Shown here one piece after another: positions 15,986 through 24,043 of a DNA stretch of 64,000 bases (positions are counted from its first letter, which is position 1; each line of letters starts with the position of its first letter). The position numbers and the translations under genes are program-made. The notes under the pieces were generated by a model. The model was not told the DNA's origin. It ran no database searches and worked only from the letters and a program-made list of their open reading frames with translations. The stretch comes from Hymenobacter aquaticus (lineage in GTDB: Bacteria; Bacteroidota; Bacteroidia; Cytophagales; Hymenobacteraceae), in NCBI RefSeq assembly GCF_004765605.1, contig NZ_SRLC01000001.1, positions 2,728,001-2,792,000 of the forward strand. Reading direction: 5' to 3'.

Positions 15986-18481
15986 GTGAAGAATATCCTT
16001 ACCCTGAGCCTCGGCTTGGGCTTGCTGACGGCCCCGGCCGGCCGGGCCCAACAGGCCCCTACCCTGACGCGCGCCGCCGAGCCCGAGCTGCCCTACCGCG
16101 CCACCGACACGAAAATCAACGCGCTGGTACACACCAAGCTGGCCGTGGGCTTCGACTACGCCAAGCGCCACCTCAACGGCAAGGCCTGGCTCACGCTGCG
16201 GCCCTACGCCTACGCCACCGACTCGCTCCGCCTCGATGCCAAGGGCTTCGACATCAAGACCGTGGCTTTGGTGGATGGCACCAATCAGACGCCGCTGAAG
16301 TACGACTACGCCGACCAGAACAACCTGCGCATCCAGCTGGGCAAATTGATGCCGGTGGGCACGCCCTACACGGTGTACATCGAGTACACGGCCAAGCCCG
16401 ACGAGCTGAAGGTGAAGGGCAGCGCGGCCATTACCGACGCCAAAGGCCTGTATTTCATCAATCCCGACAGCGCCGTGAAGGGCAAGCCGGTGCAGATCTG
16501 GACCCAGGGCGAGACGGAAGCGTCGTCGGCCTGGTTTCCGACCATCGACCGGCCCAACCAGAAGACGACGTCGGAAATCAGCATGACGGTGCCCGCCCGG
16601 TACGTCACGCTCAGCAACGGGGCGTTGGTCAGCCAGACGCCGGCCGGGGCGGGCCTGCGTACCGACACCTGGAAGATGGAGCTGCCCCACGCGCCCTACC
16701 TGTTTATGATGGCCGTGGGCGACTTCAACATCTACCAGGACAAGTGGCGCGACAAGCCCGTGACGTACTATCTGGAGCCCAAGTACGCGCCCTTCGCCAA
16801 GCAGATTTTCGGCGACACGCCCGAAATGATGGAGTTTTTCTCTAAGCGCCTCGGCGTGGATTTTCCCTGGAACAAGTACGCCCAGATTGTGGCCCGCGAC
16901 TACGTGAGCGGGGCCATGGAAAACACCTCGGCCACGCTGCATGGCGAGTTTTTGCAGATGAACACCCGCGAGCTGCTCGACCGGGAGTACGCCAACAACC
17001 AGTCCGTTATTGCTCACGAGCTGTTTCACCAGTGGTTTGGCGACTACGTGACGGCCGAAAGCTGGAGCAACCTGACCGTGAACGAGTCGATGGCCGACAT
17101 GAGCGAGGCGCTGTGGGCCGAGTATAAGTACGGCCCGGACGCCGCCGGCGCCCACCGCAACCAGTACATCCGCAACTACCTCAACAACCCCAACAACTAC
17201 GCGAAAAACCTCGTGCGCTTCCACTATGGCGACAAAGAGGAGATGTTCGACGGGGTAACTTACCAGAAGGGCGGCGCTATTCAGGACATGCTGCGCACTT
17301 ACCTCGGCGACGAGGTGTACTTCGCCGGCCTGAACCAGTACCTGAAGCAGAATGCCCTCGGCAACGGCGAAGCTCACCAGCTGCGCCTGGCCATGGAAGC
17401 CGCCTCGGGCCGCGACCTGAACTGGTTCTTTAACCAGTGGTATTACGGCGCCGGCCACCCCGAGGTCAGCATCGACTACAGCTGGGACGCGGCCAAAAAG
17501 GTGCAGAGCGTGACGCTGAAGCAAACCCAGGAAGGCCCCGTTTTCCAGCTGCCGCTGGCCGTGGACGTGTACGTGAACGGCAAGCCCGAACGCCACCAGG
17601 TGATGATGCGCCAGGCCACCGAAACCTTCCAGTTTGGGGCCAGCGCCAAGCCCGATCTGGTCAACGTGGACGCCACCAAGCTCACGGTGTGGCTGAAAAA
17701 GGACAATAAGCCGCTGTCGGAGTACGTGTACCAGTACGCCCACGCCCCGCTGTACGTCGACCGGCGCGAGGCTATTCTGGCCGCCAAGGACAAGCAGGAC
17801 GACGCGGCGGCCCGCGCGCTGCTGGTCAAGGCTATGGCCGACAAGTTTTACCTGCTCCGCTCCACCGCCATTGACGCCCTGAACCTGGAAAACAAGGCTA
17901 TGGCCAAAGCCGCCGCGCCGGTGCTGCGCAAAATGGCCGCCAACGACCCACAGAACTCGGTGCGGGCCGCGGCCCTGCGGGCCCTGGCCAAGCTCAAGGA
18001 CAAGAAGGATGAAAAGCTATTTACCCAGCAGCTCAAAAACGAGTCGTACCAGGTGAGTGGCGCGGCCCTGCGCGGGCTGGTGGCCGTGGCGCCAGCCAAA
18101 GCCCTGGCCCAGGCCAAAACCCTGGAAACCACCGACAATAACACCACCCTGGCCGCCGTCATCGACGTGTATGCCGCCCAGGGCAGTGATGCGCAGTGGA
18201 GCTTCGTGCGCGACAAGTTCGACGCGGCGCCGCTGCAGTCCCGCTTCGAGTTGCTCGAAGGGCTGTCGGGCATGCTGGTGCGCCTCGACGACCCGGCTAA
18301 TTTCAGTGCGGGCGTGGAGCGGGTGAAAGCCCTGGCCATTCAGTTTAAGCCCCAGGGCGCGGCCGAGCCCCTCATCGGCTTGCTGCAAAGCGTGAAGCAG
18401 CGCAAAACCAGCGGCCCCAACGTCCAGCAGGCCCAGCAAACCATCGACAAAGCCGTGCAGGAAATTCAGGACGCCAAGTAA
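15986..18481 (+). CDS. M1 family metallopeptidase (aminopeptidase N-like), secreted
   Basis: The 831-residue protein starts with a GTG that opens a signal peptide (VKNILTLSLGLGLLTAPAGRAQ). The M1 signature is complete: exopeptidase motif GAMEN (about 309-313), zinc site HELFHQW (His about 343 and 347) and the third ligand Glu in NESMADMSE, 18-19 residues on. A C-terminal block of about 230 residues (AILAAKDKQDD... to the end) consists of helical HEAT-like repeats. The enzyme should remove N-terminal residues from peptides in the periplasm or outside the cell. It follows the AraC gene by 82 bases but has its own candidate promoter, and a T-rich terminator ends it. Confidence 0.95.
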   Translation: MKNILTLSLGLGLLTAPAGRAQQAPTLTRAAEPELPYRATDTKINALVHTKLAVGFDYAKRHLNGKAWLTLRPYAYATDSLRLDAKGFDIKTVALVDGTNQTPLKYDYADQNNLRIQLGKLMPVGTPYTVYIEYTAKPDELKVKGSAAITDAKGLYFINPDSAVKGKPVQIWTQGETEASSAWFPTIDRPNQKTTSEISMTVPARYVTLSNGALVSQTPAGAGLRTDTWKMELPHAPYLFMMAVGDFNIYQDKWRDKPVTYYLEPKYAPFAKQIFGDTPEMMEFFSKRLGVDFPWNKYAQIVARDYVSGAMENTSATLHGEFLQMNTRELLDREYANNQSVIAHELFHQWFGDYVTAESWSNLTVNESMADMSEALWAEYKYGPDAAGAHRNQYIRNYLNNPNNYAKNLVRFHYGDKEEMFDGVTYQKGGAIQDMLRTYLGDEVYFAGLNQYLKQNALGNGEAHQLRLAMEAASGRDLNWFFNQWYYGAGHPEVSIDYSWDAAKKVQSVTLKQTQEGPVFQLPLAVDVYVNGKPERHQVMMRQATETFQFGASAKPDLVNVDATKLTVWLKKDNKPLSEYVYQYAHAPLYVDRREAILAAKDKQDDAAARALLVKAMADKFYLLRSTAIDALNLENKAMAKAAAPVLRKMAANDPQNSVRAAALRALAKLKDKKDEKLFTQQLKNESYQVSGAALRGLVAVAPAKALAQAKTLETTDNNTTLAAVIDVYAAQGSDAQWSFVRDKFDAAPLQSRFELLEGLSGMLVRLDDPANFSAGVERVKALAIQFKPQGAAEPLIGLLQSVKQRKTSGPNVQQAQQTIDKAVQEIQDAK

Positions 18482-18505
18482 GTATTCCGGCTTTCCTCAT
18501 TTCGC

Positions 18506-18546
18506 AAAAAAAGGCCCCTCACCGCGCGGTAAAGGGCTTTTTTTTT
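18506..18546 (+). terminator. terminator after M1 aminopeptidase
   Basis: An imperfect stem (AAAGGCCC... / GGGCTTT) is followed by a run of nine or more T, 25 bases after the stop. Confidence 0.75.
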
Positions 18547-18548
18547 CG

Positions 18549-18706
18549 AAACGTCATGTCGAACGCAGTGAGACATCTCGCGTGCTGCCGTCGCCACATA
18601 CCAGTAACTGTCATGCTGAGCTTGCTGACGCATGCCGCTCTGTTTTTCAGCAACAGCCCTCCAGCGTCAGCCCGCGAGATTCCTCGGCCAGCGCGGAATG
18701 ACGTTC
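18549..18706. repeat. family A repeat, composite copy 4
   Basis: This 158-base copy is longer than the others. It begins AACGTCATGTCGAAC with GAGACATCTCGCG, then contains a second start-like end (CTGTCATGCTGAGC at about 18608) and closes with GCCCGCGAGATT and GGAATGACGTT. It looks like one family-A element inserted in, or fused to, another. It ends 23 bases past the 3' end of the minus-strand greB-like gene. Confidence 0.75.
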
Positions 18707-18728
18707 TGGCGTTGACTCCTGCCGTTTT

Positions 18729-19250
18729 CTAGCCCTCGTAAGTAATGGCGGCGACTTCCACGACTTCCTCTTTGGGGCCGAGCCTGAGCGTAACGGGCTT
18801 GCCCAGCTTGGCCCCGATGACGGCCCGGGCAATGGGTGCCACAAACGCGACTTTGCCCGCCGCTACCGAGGCCTCGTCCGCGCCCACGATGGTGAATTTG
18901 CGCTCAAACCCGACTTTGCCGCCGCTGGTGGTGCGCAGCGTAACGGTAGCGCCAAAACGGACTTCCTGCGGGGGCTGGGTGCGGGGGTCTACCACTTTGG
19001 CGCTGGCAAGGCGGCTGGTCAGGTCGCTGATGCGGCCGTTGTAGACCGACAACTGCCGGGTGCGGTCGGCGTCGTTGTCGCGGTTGGCTTCCACCTGCGC
19101 CCGCTCGGTTTCCAGCGTGGTCAGCTCGGCGCGCAGCAGCTCCAGGCCATGGGGCGTGACGTAGTTGGGCGTGTTGGGCGGCAGGGCGGCCCGGGGCGGA
19201 ATAATGGTGGGCGACTGTACGTCGTCCTCTTTGGTGAATGCGCGGCTCAT
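18729..19250 (-). CDS. GreA/GreB-family transcript cleavage factor
   Basis: The 173-residue protein has the two Gre parts: an N-terminal antiparallel coiled coil (about 28-95, YVTPHGLELLRAEL... RISDLTSRLASAKVV, with acidic residues DNDADR near the tip) and a C-terminal FKBP-like globular domain (about 98-173, VRFGATVTLRTTSGG ... PVTLRLGPKEE). Gre factors bind in the secondary channel of RNA polymerase and help it cut backtracked RNA. The first 25 residues are an extension before the coil. Closest in layout to GreB. The ATG at 19250 is used. It is monocistronic by position, facing the aminopeptidase gene. Confidence 0.88.
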   Translation of the reverse strand: MSRAFTKEDDVQSPTIIPPRAALPPNTPNYVTPHGLELLRAELTTLETERAQVEANRDNDADRTRQLSVYNGRISDLTSRLASAKVVDPRTQPPQEVRFGATVTLRTTSGGKVGFERKFTIVGADEASVAAGKVAFVAPIARAVIGAKLGKPVTLRLGPKEEVVEVAAITYEG

Positions 19251-19600
19251 ACCGGGTTAACGCAGCCCCCGGCAGCGGGTTGTAGAATGGTGCCCGACCC
19301 GCAAAACCGACCCAACATGGACTCAAGCGGCGGGATGGATGCTGCTGGGAAGTAGCGGCCCCGCAGCCGCTACGAAGTAAGGCTCAGGCCAAAAACCGGC
19401 GTTTCGCCCGCATTGTTGGCTTTTTTGTAACTCTTAAACATACCTGCGGGTTTAGGAATACCAGTATCCGCAAACCGGCCCCGGGCCAGTTGCCGGGGTG
19501 CCGCGCCTGACGGATGGCGTACTCCCCGCAAGCGTTGACTGGCATTTTCACGTTCTGCCGACCCGGAGCCCAGCGGCCGTGGGTCGGCTATTTCCTGCTT
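19251..19600. other. intergenic region between divergent greB-like and MFS genes
   Basis: 350 bases with no gene. GTAGCGGC and GCCGCTAC form an 8-bp-arm inverted repeat at 19352-19373, midway between the two starts. An AT-rich patch (TTGGCTTTTTTGTAACTC) around 19417-19436 may hold the MFS promoter. Nothing else stands out. Confidence 0.5.
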
Positions 19601-20815
19601 ATGCGTTCTTCCTCTGCTTCCTCTCCCACCCTGGCGCCAGCGCATGCGGCTCCGCAGCTCACGCCGGCCCTGGTCTGGCTGATGGCCATTGCCTGCGGCC
19701 TGGTGGTAGCCAATATTTACTACAACCAGCCGCTGCTGGCCGACATCGGCCGCACCTTTCACCTCTCCGACAGCCGCGCCAGCCTGGTCGCTACGCTCAC
19801 GCAGGTTGGCTACACGCTGGGGTTGTTTTTCGTGGTGCCGCTCGGCGACAAGCTGGAGCGCAAACGCCTGATTTTGTTATTGCTGGTACTGGCCGCCGGT
19901 GCTATGGCCGCCGCGGCCCTGGCGCCTTCCTTTGCCCTGCTGATCGGGGCCAGCCTGCTGATTGGCATCTTTTCGGCCGTGCCGCAGCTGCTGGTACCCA
20001 TGGCCGCCCACCTGGCTTCCGACGACGAGCGGGGCCGCGTGGTGGGTAAAATCATGAGCGGGCTGCTGATCGGCATTTTGCTGTCGCGCACCCTGAGCGG
20101 CTACATTGGGGCCCACGGCGGCTGGCGGCTGGTCTTCGGCATCGGCAGCGGGGCCATGCTGGTGCTGGCGCTGATTCTGGCCCTGAAGCTGCCCAAAGAC
20201 CAGCCCGATTTCGAAGGCACCTACGCCAGCCTGATGAAGTCCCTCTCGACGCTGACCCGTACGCTGCCGGCCCTGCGCAAGTCGGCGCTGACGGGGGCGT
20301 TCCTGTTTGCCTCGTTCAGCGTGTTCTGGACCACGCTGGTGTTTTTCCTGGAAGGCAGCCCCTATTTCTATAAGAGCGACGTGGCCGGCTTTTTCGGGCT
20401 GATTGGCGCGCTGGGGGCGTTGGCGGCACCGCTGGCCGGCAAATCGGCCGATACGCGGGGGCCGGCCTACGCCATCAACATCGGGATTCTGATGTCGTTG
20501 GCCGCGTACCTGGTGCTGGCCTTTGGCGGCTACCATCTGGTAGGCCTCGTGGTGGGCGTCATCGTGCTGGATATCGGCGTGCAGGCCACCCACATTTCCA
20601 ACCAGTCGCGAATTTTCTCTTTGGTACCCGAAGCCCGCAGCCGCCTCAATACTATCTACATGACGGCCTATTTCATCGGCGGCTCTCTGGGCTCGTTGGC
20701 CGGCGGCACGGCCTGGGCGCACTACCAGTGGCCGGGCGTGTGCGCCGTGGGCCTGTCGTTCGTAGCGGCCGCCTACCTGGTCAACCGCTTCTACGGCAAC
20801 GCCCCGCGCGGCTAG
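19601..20815 (+). CDS. MFS transporter
   Basis: The 404-residue protein has twelve hydrophobic segments typical of the major facilitator superfamily. The N-terminal half opens with the family phrase VVANIYYNQPLLADIGRTF, followed by the loop 2-3 motif (GDKLERKR) after TM2. A central cytoplasmic loop of about 30 residues (PKDQPDFEGTYASLMKSL) separates the halves. It should be an inner-membrane exporter or importer driven by the proton gradient; the YNQPLL subgroup is uncharacterised to my knowledge. The start at 19601 gives a short hydrophilic N-terminus before TM1. It shares a bidirectional terminator with the convergent rmlD-like gene. Confidence 0.9.
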   Translation: MRSSSASSPTLAPAHAAPQLTPALVWLMAIACGLVVANIYYNQPLLADIGRTFHLSDSRASLVATLTQVGYTLGLFFVVPLGDKLERKRLILLLLVLAAGAMAAAALAPSFALLIGASLLIGIFSAVPQLLVPMAAHLASDDERGRVVGKIMSGLLIGILLSRTLSGYIGAHGGWRLVFGIGSGAMLVLALILALKLPKDQPDFEGTYASLMKSLSTLTRTLPALRKSALTGAFLFASFSVFWTTLVFFLEGSPYFYKSDVAGFFGLIGALGALAAPLAGKSADTRGPAYAINIGILMSLAAYLVLAFGGYHLVGLVVGVIVLDIGVQATHISNQSRIFSLVPEARSRLNTIYMTAYFIGGSLGSLAGGTAWAHYQWPGVCAVGLSFVAAAYLVNRFYGNAPRG

Positions 20816-20833
20816 GGAAGCTGATTTCAACCA

Positions 20834-20873
20834 AAAAAGCGCCGCTGACCTGGCTTGGTCAGCGGCGCTTTTT
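20834..20873. terminator. bidirectional terminator between MFS and rmlD-like genes
   Basis: AAAAAGCGCCGCTGACC and its exact complement form a 17-bp stem with a 6-base loop, with A-run and T-run at the two sides. It serves both convergent genes. Confidence 0.9.
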
Positions 20874-20904
20874 ATTGCGGCGGAAAACCCGCCGCCCCGG
20901 CTTT

Positions 20905-21765
20905 TTACTGGGCTGGAAGGCGGCTGATGCATACTTTCAGGCTCTCACGCCAGTGCGGAATGGCTACGCCGAGCTGGGTTTTGGCTTTGGTTTTGTCCAT
21001 CACCGAGTAGGCCGGGCGCGTGGCCTTGGTGGGGTACTCAGCAGTGCGAATGGGGGTGGTTTTCACCGTCGTGTTGCTCAGCTCGAAGATGTCCACGGCG
21101 AAGTCGTACCACGACGTGACACCCTCGTTGCTGTAGTGGTAAGTGCCGTACTGCTGGCTTTGGGTTCCGATGATGGTCAGGATGCAGCCGGCCAGGTCGA
21201 TGGCGTAGGTAGGCGTGCCAATCTGGTCCCAGATAACGCGCAGCTCGTCCCGCTCCCGGCCAAAGCGCAGCATCGTTTTCACGAAGTTGTTGGCGTACTC
21301 CGAATACAGCCAGCTCGTGCGCAGAATGAAATACCGGCTCGTGTGCGCCGGAATCACCTGCTCGCCTTCCAGCTTGGTCAGGCCGTACACGCTGATGGGG
21401 GCCGTTTCATCGGTTTCCAGCAGGGGCTGATTGCCGGTGCCGGCAAACACGAAATCAGTGGAAACGTGGATCAGGGTGGTGTCGTACTCGGCGCAGAGCG
21501 TGCTCAGGTTCGCAACTCCGTCGCGGTTCACCTGCCGGGCCAGGTCTACTTCGTCCTCGGCCTTATCCACGGCCGTGTAGGCGGCGCAGTTGATGGCATA
21601 CGTGGGCTGGTAGCGGGCAAATAGCTGCCGCAGCCCCGCCGGATTGAGGATGTTGGCTTCCGCTTCGGGCAGAAAAACCAGCTCATCCATCTTTCTTTCC
21701 CCGGCCACGTGCGCCAGGCACTGGCCCAGCTGCCCCGACGCTCCAAAAACAAGTACGCTACCCAT
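20905..21765 (-). CDS. dTDP-4-dehydrorhamnose reductase-like SDR (RmlD family)
   Basis: The 286-residue protein is an extended short-chain dehydrogenase. The NAD(P)-binding motif VFGASGQLGQCL is at the N-terminus, NCAAYTAVDKAEDE and STDFVFAG follow as in RmlD, and the catalytic Tyr-Lys pair is VYGLTKLEGE (about 133-137). RmlD makes dTDP-L-rhamnose for surface polysaccharide. No rmlA, B or C gene is in the window, so the substrate is inferred from the family only. The ATG at 21765 begins directly at the nucleotide-binding strand. It is the last gene of a reverse-strand run starting at 25309, with 78 bases to the gene before it. Confidence 0.88.
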   Translation of the reverse strand: MGSVLVFGASGQLGQCLAHVAGERKMDELVFLPEAEANILNPAGLRQLFARYQPTYAINCAAYTAVDKAEDEVDLARQVNRDGVANLSTLCAEYDTTLIHVSTDFVFAGTGNQPLLETDETAPISVYGLTKLEGEQVIPAHTSRYFILRTSWLYSEYANNFVKTMLRFGRERDELRVIWDQIGTPTYAIDLAGCILTIIGTQSQQYGTYHYSNEGVTSWYDFAVDIFELSNTTVKTTPIRTAEYPTKATRPAYSVMDKTKAKTQLGVAIPHWRESLKVCISRLPAQ

Positions 21766-21843
21766 ATTACTACCCCTTACGTTGGTTCCGATGTTGCGGG
21801 CCGCGCCACGGTGGCGGCGGCCCGGCAACAAAGTAAGAGGGTT

Positions 21844-22773
21844 TTACCCGAGCCGCAAGTTGTCGGGCTGGGGTGGGCGCTTGTTCTTAATGGGCTCGAA
21901 GCGGGTTTCGCGGGGCTGCTTTTCGCTCAGGTATTTCCAGTAGCGCAGCGGAATGTGGCGGCGGTGCAGCTTGATATTCTTGCGCTCCGGAATGTTGACG
22001 TGGTCGAAATACGTCTGCCAGAGCACCTTAAACAGCGGCTCCCGCTCGTCGAGCACCGTGGCCGACACGCTCGTGCTGCGCCGGGGCGCGGTGGTTTCGG
22101 GCTCAAACTGCACGATGTCGGTGCGGTGCAGATCGTAGTACAGGCCGTAGTGGCGGCGTCGGTCATAAATCAGCCAGCGCTGGTCGGCGTAGCGCTTGGT
22201 GAAATGGGGCGCAATCAGGGGCAGCACGTCGAAGTCGGGCTCGATGGTGGCGTGGAACAGCTCGTCGGCGGTTTTCTCGAAGCGCACGAAGGCCTCCATC
22301 CGGTGCTTTTCGCGGCCCATTTGCTGGGCCAGGTGCGCCACCCGCCGCACGTTATCGTCGGCGTAGTTCTCAGCAATATCCTGGGCTGAGCGCATGGCAA
22401 GGTCGGCGTAGCGGAAGATGAGCAGCTCCCGGTCGGGCTGCTCGCTCAGGAAAGCGTGAAACAGCCGGGTGCGCGCCTCCGGGGTCATGTGTTTCAGCAG
22501 CCCTTCCCACACCCGCGCCGCCGTGGCCTCGTGGGTTTCGACCAGCAGCGGCTGGGCAAACAGCCCGCCCTGCACCGCGCCCACCGGCTGAATGCTGTTG
22601 GGTGCCGCCTTGCGGTCATAAATGGTAAAAAGTACCGTCAGCAAACCCTCAAACGACCCATCGTAGCTGTAATCCAGCGGCGGGGCCGTCAGCGCGGGAG
22701 CCGTAGGCCGCCCCGCGCCGCCCCCGGGTCGGGGCACCGATGAAGGATTCACGGGAATCAGGGAGCGGCTCAT
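21844..22773 (-). CDS. TIGR03915 family DNA-metabolism protein (DUF4130)
   Basis: The 309-residue protein matches the TIGR03915/DUF4130 family: LDYSYDGSFEGLLTVLFTIYDRK near the N-terminus (about 32-54), the middle RMEAFVRFEKTADELFHATIEPDFDVLPLI and the C-terminal WQTYFDHVNIPERKN...RHIPLRYWKYL. These proteins occur as partners of the TIGR03916 radical SAM enzyme and are annotated as probable DNA metabolism; some relatives are fused to uracil-DNA glycosylase-like domains. Here the partner lies 1.3 kb upstream on the same strand, split by two other genes. The N-terminus has a Pro/Ala-rich extension. The reaction of the pair is not established. Confidence 0.85.
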   Translation of the reverse strand: MSRSLIPVNPSSVPRPGGGAGRPTAPALTAPPLDYSYDGSFEGLLTVLFTIYDRKAAPNSIQPVGAVQGGLFAQPLLVETHEATAARVWEGLLKHMTPEARTRLFHAFLSEQPDRELLIFRYADLAMRSAQDIAENYADDNVRRVAHLAQQMGREKHRMEAFVRFEKTADELFHATIEPDFDVLPLIAPHFTKRYADQRWLIYDRRRHYGLYYDLHRTDIVQFEPETTAPRRSTSVSATVLDEREPLFKVLWQTYFDHVNIPERKNIKLHRRHIPLRYWKYLSEKQPRETRFEPIKNKRPPQPDNLRLG

Positions 22774-22832
22774 AGCAACGGTATTGGTGGCAAAAACACT
22801 CTGATGTACTCCATCCGGGCCCATTCGGATGC

Positions 22833-23714
22833 TTAGACGGCAAAAGTGCGCAGCAGCAGGGCCGTTACGGCGTCGGCTTCTTCGTGCTGCACCCAGTGGC
22901 TGGCCGGCAGATACGTTAGCTGGGCCTGGTCGCAGAGCAGCAGGCTTTGCTCGGCCATGTCACGCTTCAGAAACGCATCTTTCACGCCCCAGATAATCTG
23001 CGTCGGCACCGTCACGCGGCCCACGGCCGGCAGCTGGCCGGGTGTGCGCACCGCCGCCCGGTACCAGTTGATCATGCTGCGCATGGCCCCGGGCTGCCGC
23101 CAGGCGGCTACGTACTCGGCCAGGTCGGCGGTGCTGAAGGTGCCCCGCCGGCTGGTTCCCGCCAGGGCCTGCCGGCCCGCCGCCCAGTTGTTGCGCCGCA
23201 CCAGCCACTCGGGCAGCCAGGGCAGTTGAAAAAAGAAGATGTACCAGCTTTTGCGCAGCTGCTCGGCGCTACGGCGCAGCGTCCGGAACATGACGCTGGG
23301 GTGCGGCACGTTCAGCACCGCCAGCTTCCGCACCCGCTCGGGGTAGTGAGTCGCCAGGTGCCAGGCCACGGCCGCGCCCCAGTCGTGGCCCACGACGAAG
23401 GCCTGCCGCTGCCCGGCCGCGTCGAGCAAGCCCAGCACGTCGCGGGCCAGCGTGTCGAGGCGGTAGTCGGCCACGCGGTGGGGCTTGTCGCTCAGGTTGT
23501 AGCCCCGCTGGTCGGGGGCCCACACCCGGTAGCCGGCCGCCGCCAGCGGGTGCAGCTGCCGGTGCCAGGCGTACCAGAACTCCGGAAACCCGTGCAGCAG
23601 GATTACCAGCGGCCCATCGGTGGGGCCGCACTGCACCACGTGCAGCCGGATGCCGTTGGTGTCGACGTACTGGTGTTCGAGGTCGTAATGCACCCTTCGC
23701 TTTACTGCTAGCAT
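22833..23714 (-). CDS. alpha/beta hydrolase, epoxide hydrolase/haloalkane dehalogenase-like
   Basis: The 293-residue protein has the signature of the epoxide-hydrolase branch: oxyanion motif HGFPEFW (41-47), nucleophile elbow GHDWGAAVAW with Asp111 in place of Ser, and a catalytic His near 272 (PASHWVQHEE). A cap-domain region (about 140-215) carries several Trp and Tyr. Asp as nucleophile means it should hydrolyse epoxides or carbon-halogen bonds, not esters. No signal peptide is seen. The gene sits between the TIGR03916 and TIGR03915 genes on the same strand with gaps of 59 bases downstream and 22 upstream, so it is probably co-transcribed with them. Confidence 0.87.
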   Translation of the reverse strand: MLAVKRRVHYDLEHQYVDTNGIRLHVVQCGPTDGPLVILLHGFPEFWYAWHRQLHPLAAAGYRVWAPDQRGYNLSDKPHRVADYRLDTLARDVLGLLDAAGQRQAFVVGHDWGAAVAWHLATHYPERVRKLAVLNVPHPSVMFRTLRRSAEQLRKSWYIFFFQLPWLPEWLVRRNNWAAGRQALAGTSRRGTFSTADLAEYVAAWRQPGAMRSMINWYRAAVRTPGQLPAVGRVTVPTQIIWGVKDAFLKRDMAEQSLLLCDQAQLTYLPASHWVQHEEADAVTALLLRTFAV

Positions 23715-23736
23715 GGCGTCGGGGTCAATGGGAAGC

Positions 23737-23922
23737 TCAGGCGGCCTCGGGCCGGTGGGCCGATTGCGGAGCCCGGTTCCGGGTTTGCTCGTGCAATTGG
23801 CGCACGATGGGCAGCAGGTCGCTGAGCTTGCAGCAGCAGGCCAGGCGGGCTACTTTTTCGGGTTTGCTCTCGGGGAGCGGGGCGGCCGACGCGTCGGCGG
23901 CGCGGTGGGTAATAGTCATCAT
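23737..23922 (-). CDS. small Cys-rich ORF between radical SAM and hydrolase genes
   Basis: A 61-codon frame opens at ATG 23922 (a second ATG follows directly) and ends 22 bases before the hydrolase start. Codon choice is like that of the neighbours (CTG, ATC, GTG, GCC). The protein has three adjacent Cys in ARLACCCKLSDLLPIV, a short amphipathic helix, and a charged, Arg-rich tail. I recognise no family. The position inside a tight same-strand run and the codon bias argue that it is real; the small size and the presence of an overlapping longer frame argue for caution. Confidence 0.5.
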   Translation of the reverse strand: MMTITHRAADASAAPLPESKPEKVARLACCCKLSDLLPIVRQLHEQTRNRAPQSAHRPEAA

Positions 23923-24043
23923 CGTAAGCGGTTAATTCGGTAGCGGGTGAGTAGAAGAGAGCAAAAAGCCGAAGGCAGCGGGCGGGCGGCGGGGTGCGTT
24001 TCTGGTTCACTTTCTCTCTCCTCTCAGCACCGCAGCTGGCCCG

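Noticed and set aside
19498..20049. Second gene overlapping the start of the MFS gene in another frame
   Set aside because: Pro/Arg/Gly-rich shadow frame lacking any domain signal; the MFS frame explains the codon bias.
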